Assembly (NCBI GenBank): GCA_020152595.1
Contig: JAIGNY010000076.1
Coordinates: 177,324-241,323, forward strand
Source: Chiridota heheva
Taxonomy: Eukaryota > Echinodermata > Holothuroidea > Apodida > Chiridotidae
Length of the DNA stretch: 64,000 bases
Direction of reading: 5' to 3'
The position numbers and the translations under genes were made by a program. Under the pieces are notes generated by a model. That model was not told the DNA's origin. It saw nothing but the letters and a program-made list of their open reading frames with translations, and made no database searches. The number at the start of each line of letters is the position of its first letter. The first letter of the stretch is position 1. Below are positions 1 through 11,750 of this stretch, piece after piece.

Positions 1-2149
1 TTACTGCTAGATTTCGAAAAAGCGTTTGACCATCTTGAATGGAACCTCATTTTTGATTGCTTACTTTATTTTAAATTCAACAACAATTTTAGATGGATCC
101 GTGCGTTTTATTCCAATTCTTTAGCTTGTATTATAAATAATGGTTTTTCTTCGCCAGCATTCAAAATTTCGGGAGGAGTCCGCCAAGGCTGCCCTCTCAG
201 TCCTTACATTTTTACCATTTGTGTCGAGGCCCTTGCTATCAAGATTAATTCTTCCTGCTTGTTAAAAGGTATTTCTATTGTAGGTATTGAGTGTAAGCTT
301 ATTCAATATGCTGATGACACTTGCATTGTACTAGACGGCACTTATGATAGTTTAAAGGCCGCAGTTGACATTCTTAAAATTTTGGAACTTGCATCAGGTT
401 TGCGTGTAAATTTTGATAAGTCGAGTATATTCCCACTAGGTTCTCTTGCTTCTAAGAAACCCCATTTTATAAATAATTTTAATTTTGTATGGACATTAGG
501 TCCTGTTACAGTCTTGGGTATAACTTTTGATAACTGTCACAATAATCTTTTTTCGTCTCAACTACCCCCCTAAGCTTTTCCGTTTAAAACAAATTTTAAA
601 TCTTTGGTCAGCTCAAGACCTTGCTCCTATCGGCAAAATCACAATTTTTAAATCATTAGGTATTTCACAGTTCGTCTTCTTGTTTCAGATTCTCCCTGAC
701 CCACCTGTTTCATTTTATTAAAGAGTTAGAGAATTTATTTTTTCGTTTGGGGAGGCAAACCTGATAAGGTTAAGCGCAATACGCTCTTAACTTAGGTGGT
801 CCCAGGGCCATTCATATCCATTCTTTTATTCGTAGCTTAAAATGTGTCTGGGTAAGACGGTATTCTGATGGGGTACATGCAAATTGGAAACTTTTCTTTG
901 ACCTTCACTTAAATATGTATGGTAAGGATTTTTTTTTTAAATGCAATTATGACGGTAAAGATATTGTTACTCCTAATTCATTTATTAATGATGTGTGCTC
1001 TGCTTGGGCACTTTATAATTTTCAGCACATCGATAACAATTATCAGTCTGAAATTATCTGGAATAATTTTATATCAAGGTTAATAACAAAATAGCTTTTT
1101 ACAGATTTATGTACAATAGGGGTATTGTAACTATCAATGATTTGCTAGATGACGACTGTAGACCGTTAGGCTTTGTTAATTTTAAACGCATGTATCATTT
1201 TGATGATTTCCCGTTCACCTTATTCTATGGTCTCATCTCCGCTATCCCCAGACATTGGAAAAACAATATGCCATCGATGAATCCACCAGTTTTACATGCT
1301 AGCCCTTTTGATACGATTCACACCACCCCTTTTCTTTCTAGATGTATTTATAAAAAGTTTGCTAGCTCGTTTTATTTCTCCCCCGACTTGCTTGAATAAA
1401 TGGAGAAGCTCCAATGATTTAGATTACAAACAGTGGCGTAAAATTTTCCTTATCCCCTTTACTTCAGTTAGAGAACCCAAAGTTCAGTACTTCCAATATC
1501 GTTTCATTTATCGCATCATTGGCACAAACTACCTTCTTCACCGTATGCAATTTAAGGATAATGCTTTGTGTACATTTTGCAATACTTCTGATGAGACCAT
1601 TGATCATCTTTTTGGGGATGTAATATTACCTCATGCTTTATACTGCATGTAGAACAGAGTATTTTAGGGGAGCAGTTTGTATTTTCAAAGAGTGATCTTT
1701 TTTTTCCGGATATAAATTATTTCAAAGGCATCCTTATAATTTCTTAACCCTACATCTAAAGTGTTATATCTTTAGTAAAAAACTTTGCTCTGAGTCCCCC
1801 AGTGTTAATGAGTTTTTAAACAAGTTTAAATTCCTCTAAGTCGAAAAGACCATCTCTAATAGCGGTAACACTAATCCTTCTTCTTTTAATGAACTTGAGA
1901 CAGCTTTCAAGAATTGTCCCCTTCTGTTTACGCAATAGACTGATAGACCTTCAAGTGTCTTCACTTGAACATTCCTTTTTAAGGTGATGCAATTATGTAT
2001 TCATTATGTATTCATTTAGACTTTGACTCTACCTATGCATTTTTGTATGTTGTAACTCTCACAAGAAATTGTCTATTATTATTCTTTTCTTGTTGTATTT
2101 GTCACTTTAAATGAGCATGGAAATAAATGAGATGATACAAAAAAAAAAA
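1..2149 (+). mobile_element. Tx1/L1-like non-LTR retrotransposon, 3' half, degenerate
   Basis: The first frame from base 1 reads through reverse transcriptase motifs: LLDFEKAFDHLEWN, then GGVRQGCPLSPYIFTICVEA, then the catalytic box QYADDT near 304-324. It is open to about 573, after which the reading continues only by changing frame (527-721, 1109-1399, 1296-1652), so the copy is dead. The later part carries the post-RT region typical of this family, with a Cys-rich motif CTFCNTSDETIDHLF near 1570-1612. A polyadenylation-like AATAAA lies near 2121 and is followed by an A-run, which marks the 3' end. The endonuclease and ORF1 would be to the left of the window. The clade is inferred from the RT motif wording; a Tx1/L1-type element is most likely. 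Confidence 0.85.
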
Positions 2150-2259
2150 TATATTATATATATATATATAATATATATATATATATAATATAAAATATAA
2201 TATGTATATATATAATGTATATATATATATATATAATATATATATAATATATGATATAT

Positions 2260-2315
<56 letters not shown>

Positions 2316-2370
2316 GATATATATATATATATATATTTATTATAATATATGATATATGATATATTTCCAA
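2150..2370. repeat. (AT)n dinucleotide tract
   Basis: Nearly pure alternating AT with short interruptions. It sits exactly between the 3' ends of two LINE copies that face each other, so it may have grown from their A/T-rich tails. Open frames here are artefacts of the repeat. Confidence 0.95.
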
Positions 2371-3790
2371 CTCATTTATTGCATCAACTTCAAAATTCAT
2401 ATACAAAAATTATAATATAACATAACATACAGTAACATACTGAAAATATATAAAGGATAACAAAGACTGTAGAGGTTTACAAGTACATTTATAACCATAT
2501 AAACATATGATAATCATGATAGCCGGTATTATTTTACACCGTATTGTTTTTGCAATGCAAATATTTGAAACAATAAATATAAATAATAGAAAATTAAAGA
2601 GGTTGAAGTCATGGATAATAGACACTATTCAATGCAGTAAATTCCAAACGATGGCCGTATTGCAATAGAGTAAACAAAATTTAGAATAAACAGAGGATCA
2701 AGAGGATACTCTTGACTGACTAGGCCAGCGAATAACAATTAAGTTTAAAACAAATTTACAGTATATAAGAAGAAATCTTAAAAGAACAGGAATTTACAAT
2801 AACAAAAGGCATTTTTAAAGTCCTTGAATGGAATACAACGAGTAGAATACTTGGATATAATGTATTTTTCAACTTGAAGAGCAAACCTTAATTTATGTGT
2901 AAATTCGATCAACAAAGGGGGTTCAAGAAACAAGCTTTTTACCACATAAATAATATTTTAGGTGAAAAAAAAGAAAGTTATATGGATGTTTACTTAATGA
3001 CTTGTTAGCAAAAAATATATCCTGCTTAGAAAAGACAAAATTTCTTCCCAAAAAGCTCAGTTCAACATCAAGAATAAAATTAGACACCAATCTACAATTC
3101 CAAAATAAATGATCAATGCTTTCATCTGCAATACCACAAAAGGAACATAGATAATCATTACTTAAATGTAAACGGAAAAGGTAACTATTCTTCCCCAAAA
3201 TACGGTGAAGGAACCGTAACTGAAAATACTATAATTTAGTCTCCCTTAGGGAGGCAAAAGGGGCTAGAAAAATTGACTGCCAATTTAAGTCTGTGTTAAA
3301 CAGATTTTCCCACTTGACAAGGGCCCTAGGTTGAGTACATAATGGTGATATTAAGTTACTATAAATAAAACGAGATGATGATGGTTGGTTGTTTACAGGT
3401 ATATCAATAGCACTACAAACGATACTATTTAAATTTTGCTTCCAAAGTCTTGGGATTGCAGAAATGACACCATTATAAATAGTGAATGGGAAGGGATTAA
3501 GAGCAAATTTCAAATAATCTGATTCATAAAATTATTACTGGGAATACTATAAAATGCATGTGACCATGCCGAACAGACATCTCTAATAATTACATTTGAA
3601 ATAATAATATCATCAGATTTAAAGTTACATTTAAAAATAAATTTCTTGCCATAATTGTTTTAAATAGATTTCAGTTAGCATTTGTATCATTAATATATCT
3701 ATAAACCCATGAGCATTTTAAAGAACGAATAAAGGAAAGAATATGTGGGGCTCTTAAGCCACCTCTGCAATAAGGAAATATAATATTAAA
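2371..3790 (-). mobile_element. Second copy of the Tx1/L1-like LINE, 3' part, opposite orientation
   Basis: On the minus strand this shares protein-level similarity with the element at 1-2149. The frame at 3229-3513 contains FPFTIYNGVISAIPRLWKQN, matching FPFTLFYGLISAIPRHWKNN of the first copy. The frame at 2923-3198 contains the Cys-rich motif LCSFCGIADESIDHLFWNC. The frames are broken and no RT core is left in the window. The 3' end near 2371 again shows an AATAAATGAG-type end. The two elements are therefore tail to tail, about 220 bp apart. Confidence 0.8.
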
Positions 3791-3791
3791 A

Positions 3792-3829
<38 letters not shown>

Positions 3830-4085
3830 ATATATATAATATAATATATTTATATATAATATATATATAATTTCATTTCATTTATTTGTTTCTTCACAAC
3901 ATTTAAAACAAACAATAATAATACTACTACTACTACTAATAATAATAATACTAATAATACTACTACTACTACTAATAATGATAATAATACTAATACTTAC
4001 TAATAATAATAATAACAATAATACTACTACTACTACTACTAATAATAATAACAATAATAATAATGACGACAACGACGACGATATA
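3791..4085. repeat. AT tract followed by ATA/ACT trinucleotide repeats
   Basis: Positions 3791-3870 are AT-rich dinucleotide sequence. Positions 3915-4085 are imperfect trinucleotides (aat, act, acg). The minus strand gives runs of Ser, Ile, Val and Leu that are low-complexity and not a protein. The segment 3872-3912 (tttcatttcatttatttg) recurs near 32578-32594 and looks like a retroelement 3' end. Confidence 0.85.
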
Positions 4086-4162
4086 CTGTACATATAAACA
4101 AATACAGAAAGTTGTGAAAGGAAGTGCCCTAAAAAACCAGCATGGCTTAACGAGTAGGGCAC

Positions 4163-4680
4163 TCCCTCAACCTGGTAAATATTTTAAGGTTAATTGAGCA
4201 TCCGCATTAGCAGACAAGAATTCCCTGCAGGTACCTATACCTGAAATAATAGGCCTTCCCGGTGGGATAACACTATAATCACGACAAAGGCCGACTAGGT
4301 TACACCTATATGGGACCTGTCCGACTCAGGTACCGTTCTCTCAAAAATACCTTGTAACTTATGTATTTTAGGTAATGTATAAAATATACGGGTTTTGGGG
4401 TTAGGCGGGATAAGTTTCTCAGCATTACTCTTCATTACGTCATGTAAAATATTTACCAGGTTAACAGTGCCAGCCTTCATTTCAAGTATAAGATCAGAAT
4501 CCAACCTCTCATAAAAGGCCTCGTCAGCTAATTGCCTCTCTGCTTCCAAAATGTAGTCTACCCGGTTTTGGATGACGAGCGGATTGAATAATAACATTAT
4601 CATTGCGTTGCAACTCTTTAATGGTATGCAAATGATCAGAAAAAACATTAGGCGTGGGTGCTTTAGAAACTTGTAAATTC
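4163..4680 (-). mobile_element. Penelope-like element reverse transcriptase remnant
   Basis: The minus strand carries the N-terminal and first RT motifs of Penelope-like elements: VDYILEAERQLADEAFYERL, then PPNPKTRIFYTLPKIHK near 4375-4430, then, after a frame change, PPGRPIISGIGTCREFLSAN near 4205-4265. LPKIHK followed by GRPIISG is the family signature. The catalytic YADD region is not found downstream, so this is a 5' piece of the RT. A microsatellite and a hairpin repeat lie upstream on the same strand. The copy is inactive. Confidence 0.75.
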
Positions 4681-4696
4681 CAAAGGAACCTATCAA

Positions 4697-4697
<1 letters not shown>

Positions 4698-4731
<34 letters not shown>

Positions 4732-4850
4732 AATGATATGGATATATGTGTATATGGGCATGGGGGTGGGTATATCGATATGGGTATATGGATATGTTTA
4801 TCGATATGGGTATATCGATATGGGTATATCCATATATCGATATATTTACC
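4698..4850. repeat. (TA)n and gatatgggta-type microsatellite
   Basis: A TA run at about 4698-4730 is followed by degenerate repeats of tatcgatatggg. Both strands read open through it, which is an artefact. It interrupts the Penelope-like region. Confidence 0.9.
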
Positions 4851-5112
4851 CCACTAAGCGTACCAGGGATATTTATGAGAGTTATACTACCTTCCATGCT
4901 ATAAATATGCAATCTGTTCCAATGACCTGATTCTAACGCACTTTTAACTGACCTTAAAAATGTACTTACCAACCCAGCCCTAACCTCCATAACACCTTCA
5001 AGATCCCTCACTTAACATTTCACCGAGGCCTGAATGAGAGGGGAGGCGGGCTGGGACGCATGAAAGGTAAGTATAACTCTCATAAATATCCCCGCTACGC
5101 TTAGCGGGGTAA
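4848..5112. repeat. Hairpin (foldback) repeat, copy 1
   Basis: The left arm begins ttaccccactaagcgtacc and runs through tttatgagagttatac and ccttccatgct. The right arm carries the inverse, gcatgaaaggtaagtataa through ctcataaatatccccgc, ending at 5112. The right arm also holds a short perfect inverted repeat, ccccgctacgcttagcgggg, at 5089-5108. The same structure occurs at 18951-19216. It borders both the Penelope-like RT remnant and the element at 5113-7098, so it may be a terminal repeat of a Penelope-like element. That assignment is inference. Confidence 0.7.
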
Positions 5113-7098
5113 ATTTACTTCCAAGTTATATCTTACCTTCCATGCTATGCATATGCAATCAGTCAGATTGCAACCGAGGAATGGGAGGAAGGGAGTTCAG
5201 ATGGAAGCCTAATCTTCAAAAGGTTTGTCCTAATACTCGCAACAATTTTATCCTACTTTAAAGGATTAGATTCCTTATCCTCTTAAGGATAAAAAACCTC
5301 TGAATAGGAATTACTAAACCTTAGTAAATGACTCCTAGTTGCAGTCAAAGCGAACAGGTCACTACCCGTTATCCATGAACCTGAGTTTAGATAACTCTGA
5401 AAACATGCCAATCGAGAGAGCATTGGACACAATCTAAACATCCTAGTAGTGTCTAAGATAACGCAACAAGACTCACTAAATTTGACCACGAGACAGAACC
5501 GGTTAGTAAATACACGATTGGGAATGAAGCATGTGTAAGCTAATGCGAATTGAAGAATTTCGAACCGAGGAAAATATTCGCTAGCGTGCAACCTTGCTAA
5601 AGCAAAAGTTAGCGGGGTAACATGAACGTCATAAAGTAGGTCAAGAAATACATGGGGAATGAATGCGACATGCGTTTTCCAAAACGGCTGCACGAATTTT
5701 TCCGTGAAAGGGTCTGCCTTAAACCCGAGTGCATACCCTGGCTATTCCATGAACAGCGCCAACCATATTAAGAGATTGCTTTGGAAGATCCCTCATGAGA
5801 TAGTGTATCGCAACACCGTCCAATGAGATCTCTGTAACGAAACAAAGAAAGCCTTTATAACGCCGACCATCGGCTGCATACTTCTGAAGCAATTCTAAAG
5901 ACGCCAGACAGATGGGGCACCATACCCCATTTTCTGGTGGGTCTGAAGGCGCAGATGGTACGAGTACCGGCTCCGGACGAAACCTTCTTTGGGAGGAAGT
6001 GCACAAAACCACCTCTGCACTTAGTACAGCAGACAGCTCTTTTAAGCGTCAACTCCTAAGTGGGGACTTGGAGGGTGGCTCCCGCAGAATTTCCATCTGT
6101 GTGCTAAAGACAATTTGCATGGCCAACAGGGATGCAAGAATAGAATCTTGGAAGGTATTTATGAGGTTTTTTTTGGTTAATTTACTCAGTGGTCGCGAGT
6201 CTGTGACCATCGACCCAACTGGAAGGCCTCAGTGGTTGGCTGCTACAGCTATCCTAGAGCCCTTGACTGATCAGAGTCTGGGAGAAGACCTCCCCAAAAC
6301 GGAGGGGGAGGGGGCACTGACTCCTCAGAAAAGCCTTGCTATGCCAAGGATTGGCGGACAGAGACCACACAGTCGAATAAAGTGCTCTGGGAATGTGGTG
6401 CAGTTTGCTAGAGTCCGGGAATGGGACATAAGTCGTCTCTGACCAGTAGACTACTACCTCAGACCTCCGCGGCTCGGTATTGCAAGCCGTGGGTCATGGC
6501 GTAAGCAGAAAACTCTGGACTATATTGATATAGGTTTAATGTGAAGCGCCTCTAGGCATCTGAAAAAATATATGTATATATAAATATATACTTACACCAA
6601 AGCTCCCCTACTATGGGGGATGTACTTACGACCCATCCTTGTTGTAGTGCGGGGGCCTAGGGTGAAAAACACATCAACCCAAGGGAAGGGTCCTCTAAAT
6701 AATCACACCAGGTGCTCTAGGGATTAAAAACACCTGCCACAAGAATGACGCTTGTTCTAGCCACCCGTTTTGTACGGATGGAAGCAAAAATACTCAACTT
6801 AAGTGTAAGCTTAATTGGGGAAAGTCCTGTGAATCGGATCGAATACTCTCCCCAAAAATGCCAAACAGCGTTAAAACCTGCATGGTAGGAGCTGCGAAAA
6901 TTAAAAGGAAATTTTTCAGCCAGTTCCAGCAATGTTGTGACAGCAACGCGCTGAAGAGAAGTGAGGGATATTAGAGGTATAATGGAGGTCAGGGCTGGGC
7001 TGGTAACTACGTTTTAAAGGTCGGTTAGAAGTGCGTTAGAATCAGGTCATTAGACCAGATTGTATATTTATAGCATGGAAGGTAAGATATAACTTGAA
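5113..7098. mobile_element. ~2-kb repeated element with inverted ends, class unknown
   Basis: The left end (about 5114-5160, ttatatcttaccttccatgc) is the inverse of the right end (about 7055-7098, gcatggaaggtaagatataa). The body is homologous to 19217-20880 and 24640-25912, so this locus looks like an internally deleted copy of the larger element there. Minus-strand frames at 5283-5693 and 5719-6012 and a plus-strand frame at 5912-6442 are open, but I do not recognise any protein in them. The second locus keeps the similarity with frames broken. Confidence 0.6.
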
Positions 7099-8924
7099 GA
7101 AAATTGATATATATATATATTTATATATATTGATATCGAGATTTATATATTGTGGCATATATTATTTGATATATTATTTTCTATGGCAAGTCATATGCTC
7201 TTTCTTTTATACTTTTGAGAAGAATCTCATTAATAAATTCTATATAATGATTATATTATTGTATATATTAATAAAAATTAATCATATCAAAAACATTTCA
7301 GGAATATATGCATAATCTATTGAAAAAGCAGTAAAAGTATCTGGAAACATATATATGAAAATAGTGCTTAAAAATTTAAAAGGAAATATCTTTCTATGAG
7401 TATCATCTCAAAATTACGCATTGAAATTTTTTTAAATCGCTATTCATTATACTTCCTTTATAACATATTTATCCTCAAACCTATTTCAATTTTCTATTAA
7501 CCAGTTATCATTTACCAATTACCAATTCTGCTCAATCAAAATAAATGTGCAAAACTGGAATGTTTATTACACAAATGATTCCATTTTCCTTATATTTTGC
7601 AAATCAATATTAGAATATCAGAATATTCAAGACTGTCTGTGGTAATTAATTGAACAGAATAGTTACATATTTGTATCCCTCTACTGTAAATCATCAGATT
7701 TCCTCAACATGAAAATAGCATACCTTAAAGAAAACGATAAATATTACTTGAGTTACACTAAGAAGCTTATAGTACTGTTTATATCATCAGTACTTCACCA
7801 AACAATTAAAAGACATTGTCCATTTCAGAAACTCTAATACCTATCTTCTCGAATAACAACTTTGCATCATCGTAACAAAAATTGTAGTACTGTTTACATC
7901 AATAGTATTTTATTTAGTAGAAATGCAAAATACATTTCATAAAGTAATACAAATTTTCTAATGCAAAGTACCTAACCGCATTTAACAAATATATCAAATC
8001 CATTGGAACCTGTTCTCAGTGGTGGTAGTTGAGGTGACACCGAAAGAGCTCTTGCAAAATTGACATTTCAAGGGAAAAAAGTATGTCACAACGCCTAGTA
8101 AGAAGGTGTATTATACAAGTCAAAATTCATGTCAAAAGAGCTATAATACACCATATACAAACCACAAAATCATGAAAATGCATAATGTGGAAATATAATG
8201 TTTTATTGTTTACATTTGTACATGATTAGGTTGATTGTCACTCTGAAAAATCTGGGTTGTCTAAAAGAAAGGTTTTCAATAATTTACTACAAACTTGTGT
8301 AAATGTTGTCAAACTTTTAAAAGGAGCCTGTTCTGTATCACGTGCACTCCGACACCCCCTCTGTCTTAGTTCATGCATTTAAATACAAAAACGCACAATG
8401 TTTATCATATTATTACTGAAGAACTTTTTTCTGAGGAAGTGCACTTTTGAAATCTAAAAAGATAATAAGCACCTTGAATGTCGAAGCTTGTTGAACCGAT
8501 GGCACCAATCTAAACCAACGGATTGAAATCTAAACCAACAGATTAAAATATTAGGGAGGGCGCCCCCCTCCCCTCCCTTAGGGCTATGCCACTGACTGTA
8601 CATATCAATAGTACTTTACAAACAGAGGAAAGACACGGCATATTTCAGAAAAAAATACAAATTTTCTCAGCATTCATCCTAAGAGTAGCTAAGATCACTC
8701 AAATATAAATTGCAAATATTACATTGTCTATTATGAATACTGTACTAAATCTACGTGAAGCTTTGCTTCAGGCTCAGCACTGAAATTCGATCAAATAAGA
8801 TGTAAAAAGTCAGTAAAAATATACGTAACAAATCAGTCCAATTGATTAAAAAAACCTCAGTCAAAAAAGTGCTGAGTGCAGGTTAAGTTAAATCCACACT
8901 AGAGATGCATTGTAGAGGTTTGGT
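7099..8924. other. AT-rich intergenic sequence, downstream of RNF31
   Basis: I see no coding exon, RNA gene or clear element here. The only point of note is an AATAAA on the minus strand at 8202-8207, about 1.28 kb past the RNF31 stop codon. It could be a polyadenylation signal but has no other support. Confidence 0.4.
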
Positions 8925-9150
8925 TGAAGGTGCTTATCCCTGGTTTCCTTGGCATAAGCAGATGAGAGCACATGGCTTCCTGGACAGGATGCCAGTCCAT
9001 CACAGGTTAACTCCCCGGCAATGCTGGTACTCATTTTACAGCTGAGTGACTGGAGCAAGTAGAGTGAAGTACCTTACTCAAAAACAAGGTTTGTGGTAAG
9101 AATCTAATCCGGTGCCTTAACCACTGCACCTCTACCTCTTGCTGAGTACA
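8925..9150 (-). mobile_element. Deu-type SINE fragment, copy 1
   Basis: On the minus strand, ggtgcagtggttaaggcacc at the head resembles a tRNA A-box region. It is followed by a core related to ttgagtaaggtacttcac and tgctccagtcactcagctg, and then tttaccttggttt-type tail sequence shared with the copy at 12985-13178. The core wording (a ttgagcaag, cactt, tgctccag series) is that of Deu-domain SINEs. It lies in or near the 3' region of RNF31. Confidence 0.55.
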
Positions 9151-9484
9151 GGGCAACTGTACAAATAATGGGAACAGGTGTTGCAAATATAGTAATTTCT
9201 ATATCAACCAGGCAAAACCAGAGGCAATTCCTATTGGATAAGTGATTTATGTTGCAAAATGCTCTGGAAGAAAATGGATGAATACATTGTGGATGTGCTT
9301 ATTAAGACTATTGGACTATCGCTGTCTTCTTTCACAAGGCCTGAATCTGGATGTCAGCATGTGTTTGTTCAAATAAATGAGGTGCTCAAATAAATGGGGA
9401 CTCACTGTAATTATATATACATATCATACGTTGAAACAAGCCTTAGAAGAAATCTTTTCCACAAAGATCAACTTCTGGGAGCTA

Positions 9485-9538
9485 TTATTTTCTCTTTTTG
9501 GGTGGTTTCTTTTCCAAAGGTAGATTTTCCTGAACAAC
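9485..9538 (-). CDS. RNF31: RNF31 last exon, C-terminus with stop
   Basis: Acceptor ttttcattgcag is followed by 17 codons, VVQENLPLEKKPPKKRK, and TAA at 9487-9485. Vertebrate HOIP also ends in a short tail finishing with several basic residues, at the same point after the LDD. Phase is 0, matching the donor of the exon at 10309-10477. The 3' UTR would continue to lower coordinates. The basic tail is seen directly; its role is not known from sequence. Confidence 0.85.
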   Translation of the reverse strand, partial: VVQENLPLEKKPPKKRK

Positions 9539-9799
9539 CTGCAATGAAAACAAAGCATTGTAAATTTTTCAATAAATTACTTTTCACCTTTTCACTATTA
9601 ATCATGAAATATTTTATCACATAAAATAGCTGAAAACATATCAGGAAAATAAAAGTGGACATGATACTTAATAATTACTTTTTAACTGAATATAGGAAAT
9701 AAAAACAGAAAATTAGAATCATGTCATTTATTTTATTAATTTTCCACTTCGTAAAAAGCTTAAACTGATTCCCTAAATAATAAGGGAAGGAGTTTATAG

Positions 9800-10290
9800 G
9801 AGTATATAGGGAAGCAACGCATGTCTCTCCTGCATGATAGTATTTAGGGAAGCAATGCATGTCTCTCCTGCATGATAGTGTATAGGGAAGCAACGCATGT
9901 CTCTCCTGCATGATAGTGTATAGGGAAGCAATGCATGTCTCTCCTGCATGATATGTCTTTCCTGCATGATAGTGTATATGGGAAGCAATGCATGTCTCTC
10001 CTGCATGATAGTGTATAGGAAGCAATGTCTCTCCTGCAACGCATGTCTCTCCTGCATGATAGTGTATAGGGAAGCAATGCATGTCTCTCCTGCATGATAG
10101 TGTATAGGGAAGCAACGCATGTCTCTCCTGCATGATAGTGTATAGGGAAGCAATGCATGTCTCTCCTGCATGATAGTGTATAGGGAAGCAACGCATGTCT
10201 TTCCTGCATGATAGTGTATAGGGAAGCAATGCATGTCTCTCCTGCATGATAGTGTATAGGGAAGCAACGCATGTCTCTCCTGCATGATAT
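9800..10290. repeat. 38-bp minisatellite in the last RNF31 intron
   Basis: About 13 copies of a unit containing tatagggaagcaacgcatgt and ctctcctgcatgatag; the spacing of agggaag is 38 bp. Two copies near 9950-10060 are shortened. Open frames on the minus strand (repeats of MQERHALLPYTLSC and its frame-shifted forms) come only from the array. On the transcript strand the array starts about 18 nt after the splice donor of the 10309-10477 exon. Confidence 0.95.
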
Positions 10291-10308
10291 TTGACATAAT
10301 ATTTGTAC

Positions 10309-10477
10309 CTTTGTTAGGAAGGTTCTATATGCGGCCGGGCTCTCTCCTTGATTGATTTTCCTGTATTGAACCTCACTCCTTCCCAAAACCGCATGAATTC
10401 TCTCTGCTGGGAATATTTGCAATGGATCGATGCAGTGCTTGTTGACCAATCCCACTAAATACTCAATGTAGTGAGTT
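10309..10477 (-). CDS. RNF31: RNF31 exon, LDD (linear ubiquitin chain determining domain), C-terminal part
   Basis: Acceptor catctttcttag and donor AAAG|GTACAA bound 169 nt. It starts with one base that completes AA|A (Lys) from the previous exon. It encodes THYIEYLVGLVNKHCIDPLQ, then a segment around VLGRSEVQYRKINQGESPAA and YRTFLTK. Vertebrate HOIP has the matching YKEYLVSLINAHSLDP at this point. The LDD positions the acceptor ubiquitin so that its Met1 attacks the RING2 thioester, which gives linear linkage. It ends in phase 0. Confidence 0.92.
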
Positions 10478-10659
10478 CTAAGAAAGATGAATGGAACAGA
10501 AGTGTGTAAAGAAAATAAGTCCTGCAATACTTGTTGGTATTGATTATTAAGGTATTTGCTTTTCTTATTAATAAATAAATGGTAGTAAGGGTGCAACCAT
10601 GAAGGAGTAAAGGCCGTTAGGCCCTGTGCTGAAAATATTTCTTTAAAAAATGTCAACTA

Positions 10660-11134
10660 AAGTTAGTGATGCATGCTCTTTCCAGACAAATCACTTAGCT
10701 CTAAATGCTTTAGGCAGCCAACTATTGTTGCTTAGTAAGCTTTCTGCTTCACCACCATCAACTACTATAAAGGCAAGCAAATACACTGCATTTGCTGGTT
10801 AACAATAGATCCTTTCATTGAATCATTGGAGCGGAAAGTTCAGACAGGGCTAGTATTACACAAATGGTTGTGGTTTTTGACATGCAGGAAGATTGGGCTT
10901 TCTGAAACCCGCTTGCTGCACAGGGGATATTTGGATAAATTGTAGTAATGGTATTTACACAGCATGCAGAGAAAAATCCATCATAGATGCCACAGGAAAG
11001 TTCAAGTCTTTGTCATTATACATATAAATCAGTTGGAATGAGGGGCATCTACAATTTATTTTCTCATATTTTTTATGGTGAATATTACTGGTTGTATATT
11101 AGCTTGATTTTGTTGCTTCACACCCTCTCCAAGC
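10660..11134. other. Intron, nothing recognised
   Basis: Intron sequence between the exons at 10477 and 13325. I see no gene or clear repeat before the foldback element that starts at 11135. Confidence 0.5.
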
Positions 11135-11750
11135 CACAGGTGTTCCTAGCGTTATGGCAACCTATATACTTAATACATGTATATAAAAAGGTACATCACC
11201 TACTACCGCGACTTTCGAACCATATATGAAAATTCCTTTTTTTGACTACTAGTGAATTTTAATTACATTTTTTGACTCAACTCGCATTTGCTGGAGACTT
11301 CCTTCTTCATTTAGCCACAGTATTTGTTCTCTTTTTTTGATGAGATGTACAAACGCTGGATTTTCTACCGACATTACAGTCATGACAGTGTAAATGCCCA
11401 AAAATTTGCTGCAAAGTTAAAGAAACGTTGTGATGACGTCATGAAGAAGCAGCACTTCAATTGGTTTGCAGCAAATTGTTGGGCTTTTACACTGTTATAA
11501 CTGTAATGTCGGTAGAAAATTCAGCGTTTGTTTATCTCATCAGAAAAAGAAAAAAAAAATACTGTGGCTTATAAACGAAGAAGGGAGTTTCCAGCAAATG
11601 TGAATTGAGTTAAAAATGTAGTTAAGATTTGTAGTGGTCAAAAAAAGGAATTTTCTTATACAGTTCAAAAGTCGCATTAGAAAGTGACCTACCTTTTTTT
11701 TTATATATGTATTAGATATATAGATTGCCATAACACTAGAAACACCTGTG
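11135..11750. mobile_element. 616-bp foldback element (MITE-like) with ~300-bp inverted arms
   Basis: The element begins cacaggtgttcctagcgtta and ends with the imperfect inverse taacactagaaacacctgtg. The arms continue to match inwards: agtcgcg / cgactttcgaa, tttgctggagacttcc / agtttccagcaaatg, ttctaccgacattacag / ctgtaatgtcggtagaaaa, and ttgctgcaaa / tttgcagcaaatt. The centre is the perfect palindrome atgacgtcat at 11433-11442. No protein is encoded. A short relative with the same end is at 60377-60445. No clear target-site duplication was found. Confidence 0.85.

Noticed and set aside
3878..4162. Minus-strand frame with long Leu, Val, Ile and Ser runs as a membrane protein
   Set aside because: It is the translation of a trinucleotide microsatellite.
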